DNA of 8,632 bases. It comes from an uncultured Treponema sp. (GTDB lineage: Bacteria; Spirochaetota; Spirochaetia; Treponematales; Treponemataceae). The stretch is from contig CAKZZK010000083.1 in NCBI GenBank assembly GCA_937885235.1, forward strand, positions 1 through 8,632. The letters are read 5' to 3'. Positions 6,197-8,632 of the stretch are shown here, piece after piece. Position numbers and translations under genes: made by a program. The notes under the pieces were generated by a model that saw nothing but the letters and a program-made list of their open reading frames with translations, ran no database searches and was not told the DNA's origin. The number at the start of each line of letters is the position of its first letter. Position 1 is the stretch's first letter.

Positions 6197-8557
6197 TTAC
6201 TTTCTCCTAAATACTTTATTTTTAATATTCTTCACAAGTCTTCTTCGTTTAGAATTCTTAGGAAATGCTTTATCAATTATCTTTTTATAAAGAGGAATTG
6301 TTTTTTGAACAATATTTTTTTCTGTCATACAGCCCACATATTCTTGACGCATGATAGATTGAGTTACTTTTGTCAATAACATTACCAAAAGACTTTCATA
6401 AAATACAGTTCCCCTTGCATACTTCCAAAAATATTCATACATATCTACATCAATCTGATAAGACGGGATTTGTTGAAAACTATAATGTATTATATATGGC
6501 TCTTTTCGTGCTGTCACATAGGCATCATAATACTTCTTCGGCATCCAAAAATCATATAAATCAACATAGGCGGGATGCATAACAACTACATTCCAATTCT
6601 GTCTTAAAAATTTAATTTTACCCCTAAAACATATATTGAGTAATTCTTGATCACAGTTCTGGTAATGTCTTGCATTTGCCATTTTAATCAAATCATTTAT
6701 TGCATAATTTTCATTTATCATCCTTATATTATATAAGGCTACACCGCCCTGCATATATGTACCTGGCTCCGTCAATCCCAATGACTCTAAATAGGAATAC
6801 AACGGATGTCTTTCTTTCATTACCTGCCACGTCAATATTGTCAAATCAAGTACTGCTGCTGCATAAAAACCATCTATATTAACATCGAAAATATCAGCCA
6901 CATCCCTGTTGATAACCATATCCGAATCAAGATATAATACTTTTTTATATGATTGACATAATTGAGGTATCATCAATCGATAATAAGTATATATATTATA
7001 AGAATCGTGTGTTGCTATTTCTTTTGAAAAAATCCCTTCTTCAAATTCAACAAAGCGTATTGAGCAATTCCCTGTCGCCAAACTTCCAATAAGTTTTTTA
7101 TTTCTATCCGACATTCCGCTAGTAAAGATTAATATGTCATATTTTCGATATTTAGAAGTATTCGTAATCAATGAGACAACAGCAACTCCGCACATGGGAA
7201 CAAAATAATCACTCGAAGTAAAGCAAACCGTAATGGCATTAGAATCATTAAATATGGGTTGAATAACTGTACTTTTATTTGCATATATTACATCATTTAA
7301 AAATTGACTATCTGTAAAAACATCACGTAACAAAAAGAATTCTGTATCAGCTTTTTTATCATCTTTATTTATAGGCAATTTCACTATAGTATCAACCATC
7401 TGATTGATTTTTCCTACGGTGATGTCCCAAGTATAATTTTTATTTATATACTCAAGAGCATTTTTTCCCATTTTTTGCCTCATTGAATCTGCGGAAATAA
7501 TCTCATTTAATTTCTCTACAAAATCATCCTCTGAGGTATAAATCTTGCCACATTCTCCTTTTTTACAGTGATCAGAAAGAATTTCGCATTTTCCATTTAC
7601 TAAAATAGGAATACAACAGGCCAAACTTTCCAAAACAGCTATGCACAGGCTTTCAAATTCTGACGGAGCAACAGACAACAATGCACCAGAAATACAATCA
7701 AATTTCTCTTGCTCAGTTATAAATCCAGTAAAAATAATATCATCAGATTGCTCACAGATAACTTGTCCATCACCAACAAGCACTAATTTTAAATTTGATC
7801 TATATTTTTTCTTATAGCTTATAAAAAAGTTTATTAACTGATCAACATTTTTAGATTTATCTATTCTTCCAATATAAACAATATAATTATCCTTTATCTT
7901 GTATTTTTCTCTAAAAGTAGAATTATTAAAACTATCAGGTAAATCAACACCACAACCAATTATCTTTCCCTGAACGATATCATTTTTATAATAATTACGA
8001 ACAAATAGCCTTTCTCCTTCTGTAAGAAAACCTATAAATCGAGGAAGAAAAAAGAGTTTTTTAAAGATAGACAACCTTGCCCATATTTCATCATGTACAG
8101 TCGGAATAAAGATTACTTTATCCCAAATTAACGGTATCGTTCTAATTGAGGTAAAATATATATAGGTAAACACTATGAAAGCATCAAACTCATCATGATT
8201 TTTTTCCACATATTGTACAAGGGCTGGACAATATGGTCCCCATGCATTTGACCATTGTATATCGACCCCTATTCTTGTCTCTTTTCCAGAATTGAGCGTT
8301 GCAACCTCATCATTATTTAATCGCTCCATGATAGTAAAATCTCGTTTAGCATTATCAAAGCGAATGATTTTCACGCCATCATCTTCATATTCTCCGGCCT
8401 GATAGTATTTACAAAAAGTAAGATCCAACGATGTTGTTGTTAAAACAGTAACATGATACTGTTCTTTCAGATGTTTTGCCAACGATTTTGCATAAAATTC
8501 TGCGCCACCACAAACTTCATTACCATATCGCTGTATTATTATAGCTATCTTCCTCAT
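6197..8557 (-). CDS. Two-domain glycosyltransferase, GT4-like N-terminal half fused to GT8-like C-terminal half
   Basis: This 786-residue cytoplasmic or membrane-associated protein probably adds two sugars to a growing surface glycan. Residues 1-390 look like a GT-B fold GT4 enzyme: a GGAE donor/acceptor loop at 17-20, the second Rossmann half opening with YIGRIDKSKN near 228, GDG near 262, and the EX7E motif E302/E310 in SEFESLCIAVLE. Residues about 440-700 look like a GT-A fold GT8 enzyme: ITVCFTSSDYF at the start, the metal-binding DxD as D544-S-D546 in LYLDSDMVI, QGGVALYN at 603-610, NCDQELLN at 634-641 and H691 near the end. The usual GT8 ending HxxGxxKPW is not conserved (IIHYSFQQIPSYQ). 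The last 75 residues are basic and may touch the membrane. I chose the ATG at 8557 because the protein then opens with the typical MRKIAIIIQRYG strand and AAGG/GGGG sequences lie just upstream; a TTG at 8593 would add 12 atypical residues. Donor and acceptor sugars cannot be read from the sequence. The gene is AT-rich and ends 8 bases before rfbF. Confidence 0.9.
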   Translation of the reverse strand: MRKIAIIIQRYGNEVCGGAEFYAKSLAKHLKEQYHVTVLTTTSLDLTFCKYYQAGEYEDDGVKIIRFDNAKRDFTIMERLNNDEVATLNSGKETRIGVDIQWSNAWGPYCPALVQYVEKNHDEFDAFIVFTYIYFTSIRTIPLIWDKVIFIPTVHDEIWARLSIFKKLFFLPRFIGFLTEGERLFVRNYYKNDIVQGKIIGCGVDLPDSFNNSTFREKYKIKDNYIVYIGRIDKSKNVDQLINFFISYKKKYRSNLKLVLVGDGQVICEQSDDIIFTGFITEQEKFDCISGALLSVAPSEFESLCIAVLESLACCIPILVNGKCEILSDHCKKGECGKIYTSEDDFVEKLNEIISADSMRQKMGKNALEYINKNYTWDITVGKINQMVDTIVKLPINKDDKKADTEFFLLRDVFTDSQFLNDVIYANKSTVIQPIFNDSNAITVCFTSSDYFVPMCGVAVVSLITNTSKYRKYDILIFTSGMSDRNKKLIGSLATGNCSIRFVEFEEGIFSKEIATHDSYNIYTYYRLMIPQLCQSYKKVLYLDSDMVINRDVADIFDVNIDGFYAAAVLDLTILTWQVMKERHPLYSYLESLGLTEPGTYMQGGVALYNIRMINENYAINDLIKMANARHYQNCDQELLNICFRGKIKFLRQNWNVVVMHPAYVDLYDFWMPKKYYDAYVTARKEPYIIHYSFQQIPSYQIDVDMYEYFWKYARGTVFYESLLVMLLTKVTQSIMRQEYVGCMTEKNIVQKTIPLYKKIIDKAFPKNSKRRRLVKNIKNKVFRRK

Positions 8558-8598
8558 AAACCTTTTTCCCCTATAACTTTGAGCCAGTTTCAAAAGTA

Positions 8599-8632
8599 TT
8601 AGCGGTCTCGGCTAAAAAAAAGCTTCCCAATG
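8599..8632 (-). CDS. Possible 3' end of the upstream gene
   Basis: At the right edge the minus strand can be read as I-G-K-L-F-F-S-R-D-R followed by TAA at 8601-8599, leaving 41 bases before the glycosyltransferase ATG at 8557. This spacing and the basic ending would suit the tail of a preceding operon gene. Another frame also stays open until a TAG upstream of the ATG. Ten residues are too few to decide, and no function can be assigned. Confidence 0.25.
   Translation of the reverse strand, partial: IGKLFFSRDR

Noticed and set aside
8558..8593. TTG start at 8593 extending the glycosyltransferase by 12 residues
   Set aside because: The extra residues are atypical for a GT4 N-terminus, while the ATG at 8557 begins exactly at the usual first beta strand with AAGG upstream.

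Overview
The window carries part of a cell-surface polysaccharide (capsule, O-antigen or cell-wall glycan) biosynthesis locus. Six complete genes all lie on the minus strand and read from right to left, and they are packed like one operon: neighbouring genes are separated by 8-9 bases or overlap by 4-7 bases. No rRNA, tRNA, CRISPR array, insertion sequence or transposase is visible. The organism cannot be named from the sequence. An AT-rich genome with clear Shine-Dalgarno sequences and this gene content would suit an anaerobic Firmicute (Clostridia or Negativicutes), but that is inference only.

In transcription order, the region 8557-6197 encodes a 786-residue protein with two glycosyltransferase modules, GT4-like followed by GT8-like. 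Next come glucose-1-phosphate cytidylyltransferase (rfbF/ddhA, 6188-5406) and CDP-glucose 4,6-dehydratase (rfbG/ddhB, 5396-4296), both with clear family motifs. These are followed by a short RmlC-like cupin, a probable sugar epimerase (4299-3862), and an SDR-family NAD(P)-dependent sugar reductase related to CDP-abequose/CDP-paratose synthases (3865-2963). The last complete gene encodes an 899-residue polytopic membrane protein with extracytoplasmic beta-rich portions at both ends (2969-270), plausibly a GT-C transferase or a polymerase.

The four middle genes form a coherent route: glucose-1-phosphate to CDP-glucose to CDP-4-keto-6-deoxyglucose, then epimerisation and 4-keto reduction to a CDP-6-deoxyhexose. 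The 3-dehydrase (RfbH/ddhC) needed for 3,6-dideoxyhexoses is absent from the window, so the expected product is a rarer 6-deoxyhexose, for example an altrose-, gulose- or allose-type sugar, rather than abequose, paratose or tyvelose. The two-module transferase could assemble the glycan on the cytoplasmic face and the large membrane protein could act on the outer face.

The base composition is strongly mosaic. The rfbG, cupin and reductase genes are GC-rich (57-72% in rows I counted), while the transferase, rfbF and membrane-protein genes are AT-rich (15-35% in counted rows). The changes fall at or close to the gene boundaries. At the left edge, after the membrane-protein gene, there is a possible terminator, a possible promoter and a consensus ribosome-binding site inside an inverted repeat, followed by the first four codons of another minus-strand gene that leaves the window.
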